Positions 63,940 to 64,000 of a stretch of DNA of 64,000 bases are shown here, in pieces. The notes under the pieces were generated by a model that did no database searches, was not told the DNA's origin, and saw only the letters and a program-made list of their open reading frames with translations. The stretch's first letter is position 1; each line of letters starts with the position of its first letter. Source of the stretch: Paracoccaceae bacterium (lineage in GTDB: Bacteria > Pseudomonadota > Alphaproteobacteria > Rhodobacterales > Rhodobacteraceae); assembly GCA_021296235.1 (NCBI GenBank), contig JAGWAS010000001.1, positions 1 to 64,000 on the forward strand, given 5' to 3'. Position numbers and translations under genes: made by a program.

Positions 63940-64000
63940 ATGAGATTAGCATCCATATTGACGGCGATCGTCGTTGCCGCCGGTCTGTACGCGTTTGTCA
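63940..64000 (+). CDS. start of a membrane-anchored protein, possibly an RND efflux adaptor (partial)
   Basis: Only 20 codons are inside the window. ATG 63940 has GGGAG about ten bases upstream. The sequence MRLASILTAIVVAAGLYAFV is a membrane anchor and resembles the N-terminus of RND periplasmic adaptor subunits found next to this block in alphaproteobacteria. The call is a guess from little sequence; the gene is divergent from the YfgM-like gene. Confidence 0.35.
   Translation, partial: MRLASILTAIVVAAGLYAFV

Overview
The window looks like the chromosome of a free-living alphaproteobacterium. It has moderately high GC by eye, divergent acnA-DUF1223 / ccmABCDG blocks, a pyrC-pyrE-dnaB-alr-mlaEF-radA-cvpA run, thrS-infC, and a YfgM-like / bamB / der block whose YfgM N-terminus resembles Rhodobacterales-type proteins. 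Genus-level assignment is not possible from this sequence alone. TTG start codons are unusually common. No rRNA, CRISPR array, insertion sequence, integrase or phage gene was recognised; the only RNA gene seen is one tRNA-Thr(UGU).

Layout. 1-4635 (minus): an NHLM-type peptide exporter, with a C39 peptidase/ABC protein, a second ABC protein cut by the left edge, and a very short membrane-anchored adaptor. 5179-6393: kynureninase. 6736-18036: tRNA-Thr, a small membrane protein, an alpha/beta hydrolase, thrS, infC (non-AUG start), a thiolase, a lipid A-type acyltransferase, a DMT exporter, then a four-gene operon of HpaB-like monooxygenase, flavin reductase fused to a LysR-type ligand domain, RidA and DUF1028. 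18078-24119 (minus): a Pot-type ABC importer (A-B-C-D) followed by a trimethylamine-dehydrogenase-like flavoprotein. 24242-27427 (minus): a Tau/Ssu-type ABC importer whose permease carries a VCBS/cadherin-like periplasmic domain. 27960-31524 (minus): DUF1223 and acnA. 31739-34513: heme export and cytochrome c maturation genes ccmABCDG, with ccmD too short for the ORF track. 34510-42691: pyrC, pyrE, dnaB, alr, mlaE, mlaF, radA, cvpA; the next gene is an SDR, without purF between. 43604-59571: a carbohydrate catabolic island with a FucU/RbsD mutarotase, sugar ABC importer (ATPase separated from binding protein and permeases), FGGY kinase, M42 peptidase, BtpA/SgcQ protein, aldose dehydrogenase, sugar lactonase, ribokinase and TIM-barrel isomerase; a decayed TctA remnant and an MpaB/DUF2236 oxygenase interrupt it. 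60279-64000: der, bamB and the YfgM-like gene on minus, and the start of a divergent gene, possibly an RND adaptor.

How the genes work together. Much of the accessory content is uptake plus first-step catabolism: three ABC importers (amine-like, Tau-like, sugar) next to oxidoreductases or sugar enzymes. In all three importer operons the binding-protein gene is followed at once by a perfect or near-perfect GC-rich hairpin without a U-tract, before the next cistron, consistent with keeping binding-protein mRNA in excess. The sugar cluster resembles the early non-phosphorylative L-fucose/aldose route (mutarotase, dehydrogenase, lactonase), but the dehydratase and later steps are absent here.

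Most unusual items: the flavin reductase-LysR ligand domain fusion, the VCBS-like domain inside an ABC permease, the peptide exporter without a visible precursor peptide, and the repeated binding-protein hairpins.
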